This document shows positions 54,861 to 64,000 of a stretch of DNA of 64,000 nucleotides, one piece after another; the first letter of the stretch is position 1, and each line of letters begins with the position of its first letter. Origin of the DNA: Roridomyces roridus (taxonomy: Eukaryota > Basidiomycota > Agaricomycetes > Agaricales > Mycenaceae); assembly GCA_029378245.1 (NCBI GenBank), contig JARKIF010000012.1, forward strand, positions 1,736,001 through 1,800,000, in the 5' to 3' direction. The position numbers and the translations under genes were made by a program. The notes under the pieces are model-generated. The model saw only the letters and a program-made list of their open reading frames with translations. It searched no databases and was not told where the DNA came from.

Positions 54861-56194
54861 GTAAATCTATACGAAGTTTGTTTAAACAATGGGCGTTGCA
54901 ATGGTAAATCATGTTTAATCGGCGATTGGTGTATTATCTGAGACTGGGATCTGGGCCACCTAAGGGGTTTGACGATTTTTGCGAGGGATAGGTTTGTTTT
55001 GCTGGTTGTTTTGGACCCCAGGGAGGTAGACTAGGTTCCTACGAGCAGAACGAGGCCTGGGGCTTGGCATTCTGTCAAGGTTTGAGGTCATGGGAAGAAA
55101 TTTGCCGAGACAGGTCCAAAATTGGCTCAAACGGGCTAGTGGGCCAGACGTGGGAAGCGCCCTGCCTGTGGCGCGTAGAGGCAGCGGCGCAGCTGCAACT
55201 TGAAGTAGGGACACTGAGAGGGCTGGGGAGTCCCAATGTACACATTATTACCCCTCATCCCAGCCAAACTCAAGCCCGAATGCGGTTGGAACGAACTGGC
55301 TGTCCCACGTATCCCACAGGAGATTTTCAAGTCTACGCCTCTCGAATTGTGTCCGATATCGACCAGGGGGATATAGATGGTGTATTAGAACAATGTAGGA
55401 CATGTTTGAGCTACAAACGAGACAGTATGTGGGTGGTAGGAAAAGTCGGCTCTGAGCGGGTCCGACAGCGAGCTCCCATCCAGCACGGAAACAGACGGGG
55501 AGAGCGGAGTAAGTTCATGGATGCAAGTTCAGTATCATAGGAACGCACCTGGCTCACTATCTCCACCACCGAGGTCCTGTATTCCTCGTAAAAAGTTCCA
55601 AATGCCGCCATAGTGAAAATCGGGGGTTTGCGGAAGATGACGGCGATGACAAGATATGAGGACAGTTCAGATGAGGCGAAAGTGGCCAAATATGAGCTTT
55701 ACATGTGCCAAGTGGGTGTGCAAAGACTTGGGAGCAAAGCACCAGCACGTCGTCCGATGCAAGGGTGGCAAGCGGACGCCCATGTCGACACGCAAGCCCC
55801 GAGTAAGTCGGTCTGGCGACATGGAGCGGGTAAATCGGGGGGTAGGAAGAGTGGTAGTGGGTAGCCAGGGGTCCGCCGAGCATAATGAGCCCTGCAGATC
55901 GCGAAACGGCGCCGTGGTCGTGGAGAAAGAGGCTGTCGAGTGAAGCCAAATTAAGAAATCACGTTTTTTGCTCACACGCACCTCAGTCTGACAGCCACAG
56001 CCTCACGTCAACATCACCGATCTCCACCAAAATCGGTGTGCGAGGACGTCTGTGTATGTCCTTCATGATACCAACAACATTTGGGAAGTAGGTGATATCT
56101 ACACAGTGCTAATTCCCTAGTGGCCCACTAGCTAGTGTGGCCCACTAGGTAGTCGCTGATAATAAACAAGCCGGCGGCTGCTTGCCCTGAAAAA

Positions 56195-56305
56195 GGTAAG
56201 CGCTTGTGGGATTCGAACACAAGACCATCGAGTCGGAAAGCCAGAGAGACAATTGGAATACAGAGTTAGGACGTAATAGCCACTACGCCACAACAGCGAG
56301 TGGCA
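56195..56305 (-). other. tRNA-like sequence with A- and B-box
   Basis: On the minus strand TGGCGTAGTGGCTATTACGT resembles a D-arm/A-box, and TGTTCGAATCC a T-arm/B-box. The segment between is too long and pairs poorly for a normal tRNA. It lies within the 2.1-kb TIR element. A degenerate tRNA or SINE-type head is more likely than an active gene. Confidence 0.4.
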
Positions 56306-56817
56306 ACCGGAGCTCAGAATATGAAGGAGATGACCTCCAGTAGCATGATTTCTTGTTGGACTTGTTCCAATTCTTCCATTGGTCTCAGGTCAGCAGGCAG
56401 GGTAGTTGTTTAAACTCGGTTTCAACAGGGTGAGAATCTACCATCACCAGCACCAGAAGACTCCTACTAGGATGCTCACTGAAATTGATTCGGCTGGGAT
56501 TGGATTCGTCAGTGATTAAACATTAAACCAGAGTGTTTAATCACTTGAAAACACAATGTTTAAGCAATTAAACACCGTTTAATCCTCAGTCACAGTGAAA
56601 TGGTTCAAGTTGAACTTCCGAGACAGACTGGCATTTTTACCGGGCTGTAAATATAGTCCCTGATACACCCTCCCATACACTGAGCTTCTCCTTTGCGGAT
56701 ATAGCACAAACAAGCTCGAAAGGCACACTGTAACATTGAATGTGGCTACAGTTGAGTTGAACCTCAGTTCAAGTACAAATGAGGATGAGAGCCAATGTTT
56801 GCAGATGGCATCAATGT

Positions 56818-56905
56818 TCCTTTAGTGTAGTGGTTCGGTTGTCTATTTTGGTACTTTCCTATTGCGCCAGGTCTCGGTTCAACTCCCGGACTGGTCAGCA
56901 TTTTA
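56818..56905 (+). other. second tRNA-like sequence with A- and B-box
   Basis: TTTAGTGTAGTGGTTCGGTT resembles an A-box/D-arm and TCGGTTCAACTCCCGGA a B-box/T-arm. The T-stem has mismatches and the acceptor strands do not pair well. Like the sequence at 56.2 kb it lies within the TIR element, in the opposite direction. Confidence 0.4.
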
Positions 56906-57002
56906 CTTGATTCACGTTTGAACCTGGATTAATCTGAACACTGTTTAAACCTGATTTACCAATGAGACGCTGGTTGTTTAATCAAACTTGGTATGGTTAC
57001 TG

Positions 57003-57240
57003 GCTTCTTCATGCCGCCCCGACCTGGCCAAACGCGTATGACCTCCTCGGAGTTCTGAGGCTCAGCCACAAATACGATTTCAGTACCTGTTCCGAAGGGC
57101 ACTGGACCATCTTGCGCTCGTCTATTCTGATAGCCTATCGTCATTCATAACGTCGCTGGACACGTTTCACGGTGGTTTAGACGCGCCTGAATACGTTGCC
57201 GTTTAGTATTTCGCAGCGATGAATCACTTGGCTGTGCCAG
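57003..57240 (+). pseudogene. BTB/POZ paralogue, second exon
   Basis: After the TIR element the BTB sequence resumes: CTTCTTCATGCCGCCCCG, DLLGVLRLSHKYDF, then in another frame YLFRRALDHLALVYSDSLSS and TFHGGLDAPEYVAV. It corresponds to GDLLGIARLSHKYDIQYLF of the 41-kb gene. The copy has the transposon insertion, a dead donor and at least one frame change. Confidence 0.8.
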
Positions 57241-57404
57241 AGCTGCGGGTGTTTGACGCGCACAAGTGACGGAAGGCAGCGGATCTACCCAGTGTAGTTT
57301 TGGAGTTGCTCTCGTTCAGTACTAATGTAGATGAGAATCCGATAAATTCTGTCATATATACATGATGGTAAGAAAAATATCTGGCCAATCAATCTCTTCC
57401 AAAA

Positions 57405-58520
57405 CTACTGCAATACTGGTAAATGGGAACCTTGATCAATCTCGCCGTCAATCACTAGTACTTGATCTTCATTGTACACCCTCCGAAGCCTTTCATCAAT
57501 CTGCTTCACACTTTTTGCCTGAAATGACTGCTCAAACGAGGCTCGTGCTTGCTTCCAAAACTGGATGGCCCCTTGTGAATCCTCTTTCAGGCTTTGAATG
57601 TCTCCCAATCGCTGGAGACACTCCCCTCTGCTCCTATGGATATCCATCTGGGTGAAGCCATCCAGCGCAGCTTGAAATACAGACCGGGCGGTATCCACAT
57701 CATTCTCCAGAAGAAATATGTCCCCGAGCCGTCGTAGTGCTTCACATATTTGAAGTTTGTTGCCTGACAGAGTGGCATGGGCAACAAATATTGTGGTCCA
57801 GTCGGAGGCAGACCCACCCCAGTGAACTGGGTCTGCAAGACGCTCGAGACAATATGTAGTGACGTCTTTGTTTTTTCCACGATATGTGTTCAAGATCCGC
57901 ATAAAAACTGCTCTGACGGTCACAGGATTCCCATCACGAAGTTCCAGATCTGCTTCAAGCAAATCACAGTATGCAAGTCCTGCCAGGACTTTGAGGGCAG
58001 TAAACAATGACCGTGATTTTTCAACGTGTTCAAGAACTTGCGGCCCCTCTGCCCCAGTCATGATGTCAATGTGGGCCAGGTTCGCATGGGCAAAAGCCAA
58101 GTTGAAGGGGCCTTTCTCCGGGGAGGTTTTGTCCACAATTTCAAGCTGAATACTTCGTGCTAAATTGTACTCTGTCTTGATGAGCACCAGCTCAGCCGAT
58201 GTATTCTTCAAAGCCATATGGACAAGTCCCTCGGTAATTCCACAAAGCTTCAGCAAGAGCTTGGCTTTCTGACAGAGTGAGGCACTATGTTTGTAATTTC
58301 CCATGGTAATGCAGACATTGGCTTCAATGTGGAGTGCTCGAATTTGTCGATATAGATCCCCAGCTAGTTCTGAAATACGCTGTGCTCTCCGGGAGTGCTG
58401 TTGACACTCCGAATAGTCTCCCAGCTGCCAGGAAAGCCAAGCCATGCGGACCAGTGAGTTGCACTGTGTCTTGTAACTCCCACTGGCAAAACTTAGTTCA
58501 ATGGCAGTCTGAAAATGTTC
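57405..58520 (-). pseudogene. NLR-like TPR protein, C-terminal part (split by copia)
   Basis: Beginning at EHFQTAIELSFASGSYKTQC next to the LTR, the frame carries tandem TPR-type helices: RMAWLSWQLGDYSECQQHSR, RRAQRISELAGDLYRQIRAL, ANVCITMGNYKHSASLCQKA, FAHANLAHIDIMTGAEG, AVFMRILNTYRGKNKDVTTY, EALRRLGDIFLLENDVDTAR and ECLQRLGDIQSLKEDSQGAI. It stops at 57405. The upstream exons continue on the far side of the retroelement at 63290. In the family, TPRs follow an NB-ARC/NACHT NTPase and act in self/non-self or stress recognition; the NTPase part would lie beyond the window. Confidence 0.85.
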
Positions 58521-58700
58521 TATTGTTGGATGATGTTCGATGAGTGTGAACAAGAGAAGAATAATGCATTCCGTGGTTCAGCTACAGGCTTATGTACTAT
58601 GGATAATATCTAGAATATTCTACTATAGTGAAGAGAGACTTAGTAATAGCTGAGTAAATAGAATCGGGTAGAAGGTCGGGGAATAATGATTACTACGACA
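58521..58700 (-). repeat. copia 3' LTR
   Basis: In element sense it begins TGTCGTAGTAATC and ends CATCCAACAATA. It is flanked on the gene side by TGTTC. Confidence 0.92.
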
Positions 58701-58707
58701 CTCCCCC

Positions 58708-60189
58708 TCAAGCGCGAGTCATTCCAAGTCGAGAGACGAAATACTCGTGCTTGGACTTGTCGAGTGCTTTGGTAAACAAGTCCGCGGTGTTCTCCGAGGT
58801 AGGGCAGTAGGAAACTGATACTTCGTTAGAAGTGAGGTTCTCCCGAATGAAGTGGTGCCGAACGTCGATATGTTTGGAGCGGGCTTGGAAACCAGAGTTC
58901 TGCGCGAAGGAGATAGTGCCGTGATTGTCAACGGAGATGTGAGTGGGAAGATGGGGTGTGTAGCCGAGCTCAGAGAGCATGCTACGAAGCCAGAGAGCTT
59001 CGCGGGTGGCTGATGCAAGAGCCATGTACTCTGCCTCCATGCTCGATAGCGCCGTGGTTGGTTGCTTCTTTGAGTTCCAAGTCACGACTCCCCCTGCAAG
59101 GGTTGAGAGGTAGCCGGTGACAGATCGGCGGTCGTCAGGTGAATTAGCCCAGTCGGCGTCGGAGAATAACTCAATGGTGGAGTGCTGATCCGACGTGTAT
59201 TTGATACCGAGATTGACGGTGCCGCGAAGATAGCGGAAAACTCGTTTGACGGCGGTGAGGTGAGCGGGGCCGGGATTCAGACTGAACTGGGAGAGAGTCT
59301 GAACGGCAAAGGAGATGTCGGGCCGCGTGGAAATGGCGGCGTACATGAGTGATCCAACCATGTGCTGATAGACACGTTTGATCTCAGGGTGAGACTCCGA
59401 GTCGGGTGTCTTGGTGAGTTTCACGTGGGGATCCATTGGTGTGGCAGAGGGGTTGGAGTTCTGCATCTGGAACCGCTCGAGAATCTTGGTGATGTACTGT
59501 GACTGGCTCAGAAAGATAGAACCATCAGTGTCTCGAGTGATCTCCATTCCCAAAAGTTGGCGAATATCACCGAGTTTCTTGATATTGAACATCTGCTCAA
59601 GTTCGGATTCCGCGGCAACGATGAGCGCGGGCGATGATGCAAGGATGGTCATGTCATCAACATGAACGGCTATGATCGTGATGTCGGTGCCGCTACGTTT
59701 GATGTAAACGCACTGGTCGGATAGAAGGCGTGAGTATCCGCGGGAGAGGAATGATGAATTGAGCTCGATGTTCCAGACACGGCCGGACTGCTTAAGACCA
59801 TAAATAGCCTTGTTGAGTCGTAGTGCGAGAGTCGTGCCGTCCTGGTATAACTCGGGTTGTTGCATGTAAATCTCCTCATCGAGCTTGCCATTGAGGTAAG
59901 CACCGATAACATCAACCACGTGTATGTCGAGGTTGTAACGGGCGGCAAAAGCGAGAAGTAGACGGATGGTTTCCATGCGAACGACGGGTGCAAAAGTTTC
60001 GTCAAAGTCGATGCCGGGGATCTGAGAAAATCCTTTAGCAACGAGACGGGCCTTGTAGCGTGTGATAGAGCCGTTCTCGTCGCGCTTCACACGGAAAACC
60101 CATTTACAGGGAATGGCGGTGCGATCACGGGGTAAAGGTGCTGGGGAAAATGTATTGAGGTTACGGAGCTGATCCATTTCCTCATCCAT
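58708..60189 (-). CDS. copia reverse transcriptase and RNase H
   Basis: 493 codons without a break. CKWVFRVKRDENGSITRYKA and RLVAKGFSQIPGIDFDETFA open the RT. The catalytic VHVDDM is at about residues 175-180 (family YVDDM-type). RNase H has SDADWANSPDDRRSVTGYLS, TWNSKKQPTTALSSMEAEYM and KHIDVRHHFIRE. Motifs look active. It is in a different frame from integrase, overlapping the end of that frame. Confidence 0.92.
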   Translation of the reverse strand: MDEEMDQLRNLNTFSPAPLPRDRTAIPCKWVFRVKRDENGSITRYKARLVAKGFSQIPGIDFDETFAPVVRMETIRLLLAFAARYNLDIHVVDVIGAYLNGKLDEEIYMQQPELYQDGTTLALRLNKAIYGLKQSGRVWNIELNSSFLSRGYSRLLSDQCVYIKRSGTDITIIAVHVDDMTILASSPALIVAAESELEQMFNIKKLGDIRQLLGMEITRDTDGSIFLSQSQYITKILERFQMQNSNPSATPMDPHVKLTKTPDSESHPEIKRVYQHMVGSLMYAAISTRPDISFAVQTLSQFSLNPGPAHLTAVKRVFRYLRGTVNLGIKYTSDQHSTIELFSDADWANSPDDRRSVTGYLSTLAGGVVTWNSKKQPTTALSSMEAEYMALASATREALWLRSMLSELGYTPHLPTHISVDNHGTISFAQNSGFQARSKHIDVRHHFIRENLTSNEVSVSYCPTSENTADLFTKALDKSKHEYFVSRLGMTRA

Positions 60190-61418
60190 CGCTTTCTTCC
60201 ACTCAAGCCAGTCGGGCCGTGACTTAGCCTCATCAACTGTGAGTGGATCATTGGAGATGGGATCGAATTTACGGCAGGCAGTGCAAAGCCGAGTAGTGCA
60301 CTGTCGGGCTTAGCGTACTTCCAAGTGCGTGGGCCGAGAATGATGTTGTCCTCCGAGATGGCACTGCTGATGTCGCGTGGTGCCTTCGGGCGGGGTGCAG
60401 TGGCCGGTGATGTGGGAATGGATGGGGCAGGTGTCAGAGTGCTCGGAGTGGGAGCAACGGGAGACGGTGGAGTGATGGGGGCGGCTGTTGGCGTCGTTTG
60501 CGTAGCCTCAGGCTCAACCGGAGTGGATTTTGACGTGGAATCCAATAAACTCTCCCCCTTGAGCGGAGGCGGAGCTGTGTCAGATGTGACAGGTTCCCGG
60601 ATGAAAGTGATGTTCCGTGAGGTAAGTACCTTGTGCGTATGTGGGTTGTAGTAACGCCAAGCACCGGATTCGTCGGAAAGTCCAACAAATTTGCAAGATT
60701 TAGTCTTAACAAAGACTTTACCGTTCTTGCCATCCTGCTGCAAGACTTCGCAGGGATTGTCGAATTCCTCTAGAGCACTGACGTCAGGCTTCTTTCCTGT
60801 ATAGGCCTCGTCCGGTGTAATCTTATCACCGAGAGCGCGCGAGGGTGACCTATTTTTCAGGTACGTGGCGTAGGCAACGGCTTCGGGCCAGAGGGAAAGG
60901 GGTAAGCTGTGTGCGGCGAGCATGGCACGAGCATGCTCAATAAGCGTGCGATTGAGCCGCTCGGCAACACCGTTCTGCTGAGGTGAGTAAGGTGCCGTGA
61001 GCTCAAGACGGATGCCGCGGAAGCCGAGATAGTCGCGAACTGCCTTAGAAATGTATTCCTTGGCGTTGTCACAATGAAAAGCTTTGACACGTTTGCCGGT
61101 TTGTGTGGAAATGTACGCATCATAGTGCTGCATTTTGTCTATGACCTCCGTGCGCTTCTTCATGAAGTAGAGGATAGTGCGGCGTGTCTTTGCGTCCGTG
61201 AAGCTGATGTAATAGCGCTCGCCCGAGATGCCGGTGACGCGCGATGGTCCCCAAACATCTGTGAAAGTGTTGTCACCGATGTCAGAATATGTCCGTTCAG
61301 CCTCGGCTGGAAACGGAGTGACGTGTGACTTGGCTTTGATGCATGCCACGCACTGTGCTGAGGGTGTGCTGGTGGGATCAACCCTCATCCCATTGACCAT
61401 GTTGTTGTTCTTCAACAT
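60087..61418 (-). CDS. copia integrase
   Basis: The frame includes the end of the zinc finger (CVACIKAKSH), the catalytic core with SFTDAKTRRTILYF, AFHCDNAKEYISK and PYSPQQNGVAERLNRTL (D,D,E), and a Pro/Thr-rich C-terminal region. The upstream half of the zinc finger (WHRIFGHISPASIRML) is in the same frame just before its first ATG. At about 60265 the sequence switches frame by one base into the RT frame (RKFDPISNDPL is out of this frame). Confidence 0.9.
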   Translation of the reverse strand: MLKNNNMVNGMRVDPTSTPSAQCVACIKAKSHVTPFPAEAERTYSDIGDNTFTDVWGPSRVTGISGERYYISFTDAKTRRTILYFMKKRTEVIDKMQHYDAYISTQTGKRVKAFHCDNAKEYISKAVRDYLGFRGIRLELTAPYSPQQNGVAERLNRTLIEHARAMLAAHSLPLSLWPEAVAYATYLKNRSPSRALGDKITPDEAYTGKKPDVSALEEFDNPCEVLQQDGKNGKVFVKTKSCKFVGLSDESGAWRYYNPHTHKVLTSRNITFIREPVTSDTAPPPLKGESLLDSTSKSTPVEPEATQTTPTAAPITPPSPVAPTPSTLTPAPSIPTSPATAPRPKAPRDISSAISEDNIILGPRTWKYAKPDSALLGFALPAVNSIPSPMIHSQLMRLSHGPTGLSGRKRWMRKWISSVTSIHFPQHLYPVIAPPFPVNGFSV

Positions 61419-62872
61419 CCGGATGGATGCCGGCGAGATATGGCCAAAAATACGATGCCATTTGTCCCATGAGTGTGCGGGAGCAACGGCGCAAAGGTTG
61501 GTACAGTGGAAACGGCGGGTGCAGTCGGAACGGGTGATGGGACTGATGGAACAGCGGGCATGGCGGCGGCGGCGGCCGTGATGCGGTTGGCAGGTTGAGT
61601 GATCTGGAGTAAGTAGAGGTTACCGATCTTTCTGCCACGCATGATTTCGCGTCGACTGGATTCCTTGGTGAATACGTGCATGTAATCACTGTCAAATTGG
61701 ATCAGAAAGCCAGCATCGGCAATGCGGCTGATGGACAAGAGGTTGTATGGTGAGCTGGGGACGTGAAGGGAATTATTGAGTGTGATGTTGTATGCCGAAC
61801 TCTTGACATGAGAGGCAATGACAGCGGAGCCGGTGCCGTCGCATTTCACACTGCCGAAACCAGTGATGGTTCGGTCACTGTGCGCGTAAGTGGTGAATAA
61901 TTCCCGCTTCTTGATGATGTGAGATGTGGCGCCGGAATCGGCGAGCCAGGCGTCAGGGGACAGAGCGGGTGCGGTGGAGTCCCGTGCCATAAAAGCAAAA
62001 TCAGGTGATTCGGGGCTGGGGATTGGTTCCGCGATGTGTGCATGATTCTTATTGGCATAACGCTCCTTCGATTGGCGCGTGTTCTGCTCCTTCTGGGACT
62101 GTGTGAATGTTCTCCCAGCTTTCACGTCGCGGCAATCCGAAACCATGTGCCCAATTCTGCCGCAGCCATAGCATGTGACTTTGGCGTTGAATTTGGCGGG
62201 CTTGCCGAATTTCTTGCCGTGTGCCGGGAGCGCTACCTCGTCGGATGAGGGTTTGGCTCGTCGCCGGCGGTCCTGCTCGAGAATACGAGCCACGAGTTTG
62301 GTGGAGTCCGTCAACGATGCCGTGTCGATGCCTGAGGTAAAAGTGTCCCAGGAATCCGGCAGTGACGTGAGAAGGGTGATGGAGTATTCCTCCTCCGATA
62401 ATTTGGCGCCCTGGGCGGCCAACTTGGTGCGTAGATTTTTGAGAGCTCGAATGTGCTCTTCAACGTTCCCACCTTCCTCGCAATGGAGGCGTGAGAGTTG
62501 TCGACGGAGAAGGACGATGGCGATCACACCTTTCAGCTGATAGGTGTCGGCAAGGGTGGTCCAGGCTGTGGATGACGATGTGGCGTCAGTAATGTACACC
62601 AACGGATCGTCGGAAACACGAAGACGGATCTGGGAGAGGGCCTGTCGGTCCTTACGATCCCAATCAAGAATTTCCTTCGCCTTCGCGCCCTGTGGATCAA
62701 CAATTTCTCCACTGGCGTTAAAGGTGTGGACGGGGCGTGGAATGGTACCGGTGACATATTCGATCAGATTCTGATCAGTGAGAATGTCGGTCATTTTCAC
62801 AGCCCATGTAGCGTAGTTCTCCTCCCCAAGGAGATGCTGGATGCGGTAGGCGGATGTCGATGATTCGGACAT
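61412..62872 (-). CDS. copia gag and protease
   Basis: MSESSTSAYRIQHLLGEENY opens a gag of UBN2/DUF-like copia type (NYATWAVKMTDILTDQ). The zinc knuckle has C234, C237, H242 and C247 (CYGCGRIGHMVSDC). The protease active site DSGATSH is at about residues 312-318. The frame ends THGTNGIVFLAIS, where integrase would continue one base earlier, near 61480. Confidence 0.92.
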   Translation of the reverse strand: MSESSTSAYRIQHLLGEENYATWAVKMTDILTDQNLIEYVTGTIPRPVHTFNASGEIVDPQGAKAKEILDWDRKDRQALSQIRLRVSDDPLVYITDATSSSTAWTTLADTYQLKGVIAIVLLRRQLSRLHCEEGGNVEEHIRALKNLRTKLAAQGAKLSEEEYSITLLTSLPDSWDTFTSGIDTASLTDSTKLVARILEQDRRRRAKPSSDEVALPAHGKKFGKPAKFNAKVTCYGCGRIGHMVSDCRDVKAGRTFTQSQKEQNTRQSKERYANKNHAHIAEPIPSPESPDFAFMARDSTAPALSPDAWLADSGATSHIIKKRELFTTYAHSDRTITGFGSVKCDGTGSAVIASHVKSSAYNITLNNSLHVPSSPYNLLSISRIADAGFLIQFDSDYMHVFTKESSRREIMRGRKIGNLYLLQITQPANRITAAAAAMPAVPSVPSPVPTAPAVSTVPTFAPLLPHTHGTNGIVFLAISRRHPSGC

Positions 62873-62906
62873 GATAACAATGTGGGGATGGTGATCCTAG
62901 GTTTAG

Positions 62907-63072
62907 ATCGAGAGGCGTCGAGTGTGCGTCGAAAAACGGTGATCAAGGCGTGTGACGGTTTGAGCTGTCAAGCTGGCGTGTGATTATCGAGAGGCGTCGA
63001 GTGTGCGTCGAAAACCGGTGATTAACGTGTGTGACGGTTTGAGCGGTCAAGCTGGTGATAGACGTGTGATTA
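62907..63072 (-). repeat. 79-bp tandem repeat in the copia leader
   Basis: Two units (62907-62985, and from 62986) share ATCGAGAGGCGTCGAGTGTG, then CGTCGAAAA.CGGTGAT and GTGTGACGGTTTGAG. The repeat lies between the primer-binding site and gag. Confidence 0.85.
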
Positions 63073-63109
63073 TTCGGGAGAAGTTCAGTTACGGCCGGGG
63101 CCCATAACC

Positions 63110-63289
63110 TATTGTTGGATGATGTTCGATGAGTGTGAACAAGAGAAGAATAATGCATTCTGTGGTTCAGCTACAGGCTTATATACTACGGATAATATCT
63201 AGAATATTCTACTATAGTGAAGAGAGACTTAGTAATAGCTGAGTAAATAGAATCGGGTAGAAGGTCGGGGAATAATGATTACTACGACA
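63110..63289 (-). repeat. copia 5' LTR
   Basis: 177 of 180 positions are identical to the other LTR. TGTTC follows at 63290-63294. Confidence 0.92.
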
Positions 63290-64000
63290 TGTTCCTTGGC
63301 TAGGGATGAGTCATTGAGCCGACAAACACAATAATATTCTCCTATAGCGGAGTGGAAATCAGCTGTGTGAGTTGAGTATGTACATTAGCACTTGAATGTA
63401 AACTGCCATGGTAAAACTACGCACATTCCAAGACAAGATCCTGAACACCCGCAAAGATTTCCTCACCCCTCACAATTAAAGATTCAGGATCTGAGCTCAA
63501 TTGTGGGCTGACCAGCCAGGAGTTCAGAACTTGTGTTATGTATTGCACCTCCAAGTGACTGTCTTGCAGCTCTGGCAAAACAGTTGGTATCTTCTTCATA
63601 ACATCGGTGCAGCCCTGGCCTGTCAACCGCATGAATGAATTGAGGGCTATGGCGGATTCAATGCTAGATTTGCGGTCTGGGCTATCAGGACCAAGCCCCA
63701 ATACAATGAGGTTCCTCAAGTTCCCACGGTTGGATGTCAGGCCCTTCAGTGTGGAGATGCCTGACACTAGCCCAAAATTTTGGATTGATAGCTTGAGTAG
63801 TGGATGGAAAGCTTCTCGGAGATGGCGAATGTGGGACTGTACTGGTGGGTGGACAAGGGCCAGATACTCTCGAATTGGGGCAAGCAATTTGAGACGAGGG
63901 GGATTATCAGAGCTCATGTATCCCAAAGATGTTCGAAGCAGTACTGCTTTGCATGTAAGAATATCATCAATAGGTATGTTGCTCTGCTGCAGTTCTGAAT
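63290..64000 (-). pseudogene. NLR-like TPR protein, upstream exons (partial at window edge)
   Basis: The right exon reads CKAVLLRTSLGYMSSDNPPR, RLKLLAPIREYLALVHPP, IQNFGLVSGISTLKGL and ITQVLNSWLVS, typical of the region after the NTPase module in Agaricomycete NB-ARC/TPR proteins (RLkxLxPIREYxxxxHPP). It ends at a GTGCGT donor (63424-63419); a CACAG acceptor near 63360 leads into DFHSAIGEYYCVCRLNDSSL, which runs into the LTR at 63289 and continues in the same frame at 58515. The gene begins outside the window. Confidence 0.85.

Larger units (their letters stand above)
54854..57009. mobile_element. 2.1-kb non-autonomous TIR element inside a BTB exon
   Basis: The element proper is 54861-57002. 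GCTTCTT flanks it at 54854-54860 and 57003-57009 (7 bp; an eighth base differs, A against G). The ends are inverted: TATACGAAGTTTGTTTAAAC at left against CATACCAAGTTTGATTAAAC on the complement at right. Many GTTTAAAC / TTTAATC units lie near the right end (56400-56600, 56940-56985). The left half (55.0-56.1 kb) is different in composition, with frames such as 55557-55949 minus and MAAFGTFYEEYRTSVVEIVS at about 55615, possibly captured host sequence. No transposase is present. Confidence 0.82.
58521..63289 (-). mobile_element. Ty1/copia LTR retrotransposon, 4.8 kb
   Basis: Two 180-bp LTRs (58521-58700 and 63110-63289) differ at three positions, all transitions and two of them CpG/TpG. TGTTC at 58516-58520 and 63290-63294 is the 5-bp target duplication. 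In element orientation the order is gag, protease, integrase, RT, RNase H (copia order). A polypurine tract (GAGGGGGAG) abuts the 3' LTR at 58701-58709. The bases after the 5' LTR (GGTTATGGGC, 63100-63109) are the expected primer-binding position. The coding region is in three frames, each change equal to one missing base, so this copy is probably not autonomous. High LTR identity means a recent insertion. Confidence 0.95.

Noticed and set aside
1..64000. CRISPR-like regularly spaced repeats
   Set aside because: No array of short direct repeats with uniform spacers was seen, and the genome is eukaryotic.

Overview
The window is nuclear DNA of a filamentous basidiomycete, most likely a mushroom-forming Agaricomycete. 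The genes carry many introns of about 42-70 nt with GTRNGT-type donors. The families are typical of that group: MYND and BTB paralogues, a DUF6697-like coiled-coil protein, a Kre9/Knh1-type cell-wall protein, a fungal UGT, a GMC oxidoreductase, a GPR1/FUN34/YaaH transporter and an NLR-like TPR protein. I cannot name the genus. I saw no rRNA, CRISPR array or bacterial operon.

Layout. 0.6-6 kb holds two decayed genes on the minus strand (DUF6697-like, MYND) and a small hypothetical gene. 6.3-8.6 kb is repeat-rich, with a TIR element inserted into one copy of an inverted repeat. 9.6-20 kb is a cell-surface locus: a Kre9/Knh1-like GPI protein gene followed by seven head-to-tail paralogues (A-G, minus strand) of a single-pass membrane protein family. 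Each intact member has a four-cysteine ectodomain, a Ser/Thr stalk, one membrane segment, a basic stop, a [IVAT]xPF motif and a C-terminal PPxY. I do not recognise this family, and it is my main candidate for an undescribed system. 20.6-22.7 kb is an intact MYND gene, paralogous to the decayed one at 3.4-5.4 kb. 23-29.5 kb has gene remnants, a truncated zinc-cluster-like gene and a hAT-type MITE.

30-31.9 kb is a UDP-glycosyltransferase. 32.5-40.95 kb is a nested structure. A LURP-one-related gene has a hAT-type MITE inserted at its start codon (8-bp target duplication) and is split within exon 3 by a 7.2-kb MULE-like element (10-bp target duplication). That element carries a GCM/WRKY-type zinc-finger transposase gene and a second gene joining membrane helices to another GCM-like zinc finger. 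41-47.1 kb has a BTB gene whose start lies in a palindromic MITE, a decayed dimeric-barrel gene, a GMC oxidoreductase and an acetate-type transporter. 50-54 kb has two paralogous small-protein genes and one hypothetical gene. 54.5-57.2 kb is a BTB pseudogene split by a 2.1-kb TIR element. From 57.4 kb to the right edge lies an NLR-like TPR gene interrupted by a 4.8-kb Ty1/copia element with 5-bp target duplications.

Two processes explain most of the window. One is local gene amplification: the PPxY array and the MYND, BTB and small-protein pairs. The other is repeated transposon insertion into genes. Intact genes here (the Kre9-like gene, array members A, B, C, E and G, MYND-2, UGT, GMC, transporter) splice in frame with no indel. 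Frame breaks are confined to genes with other signs of decay, so they look mostly real rather than sequencing error.
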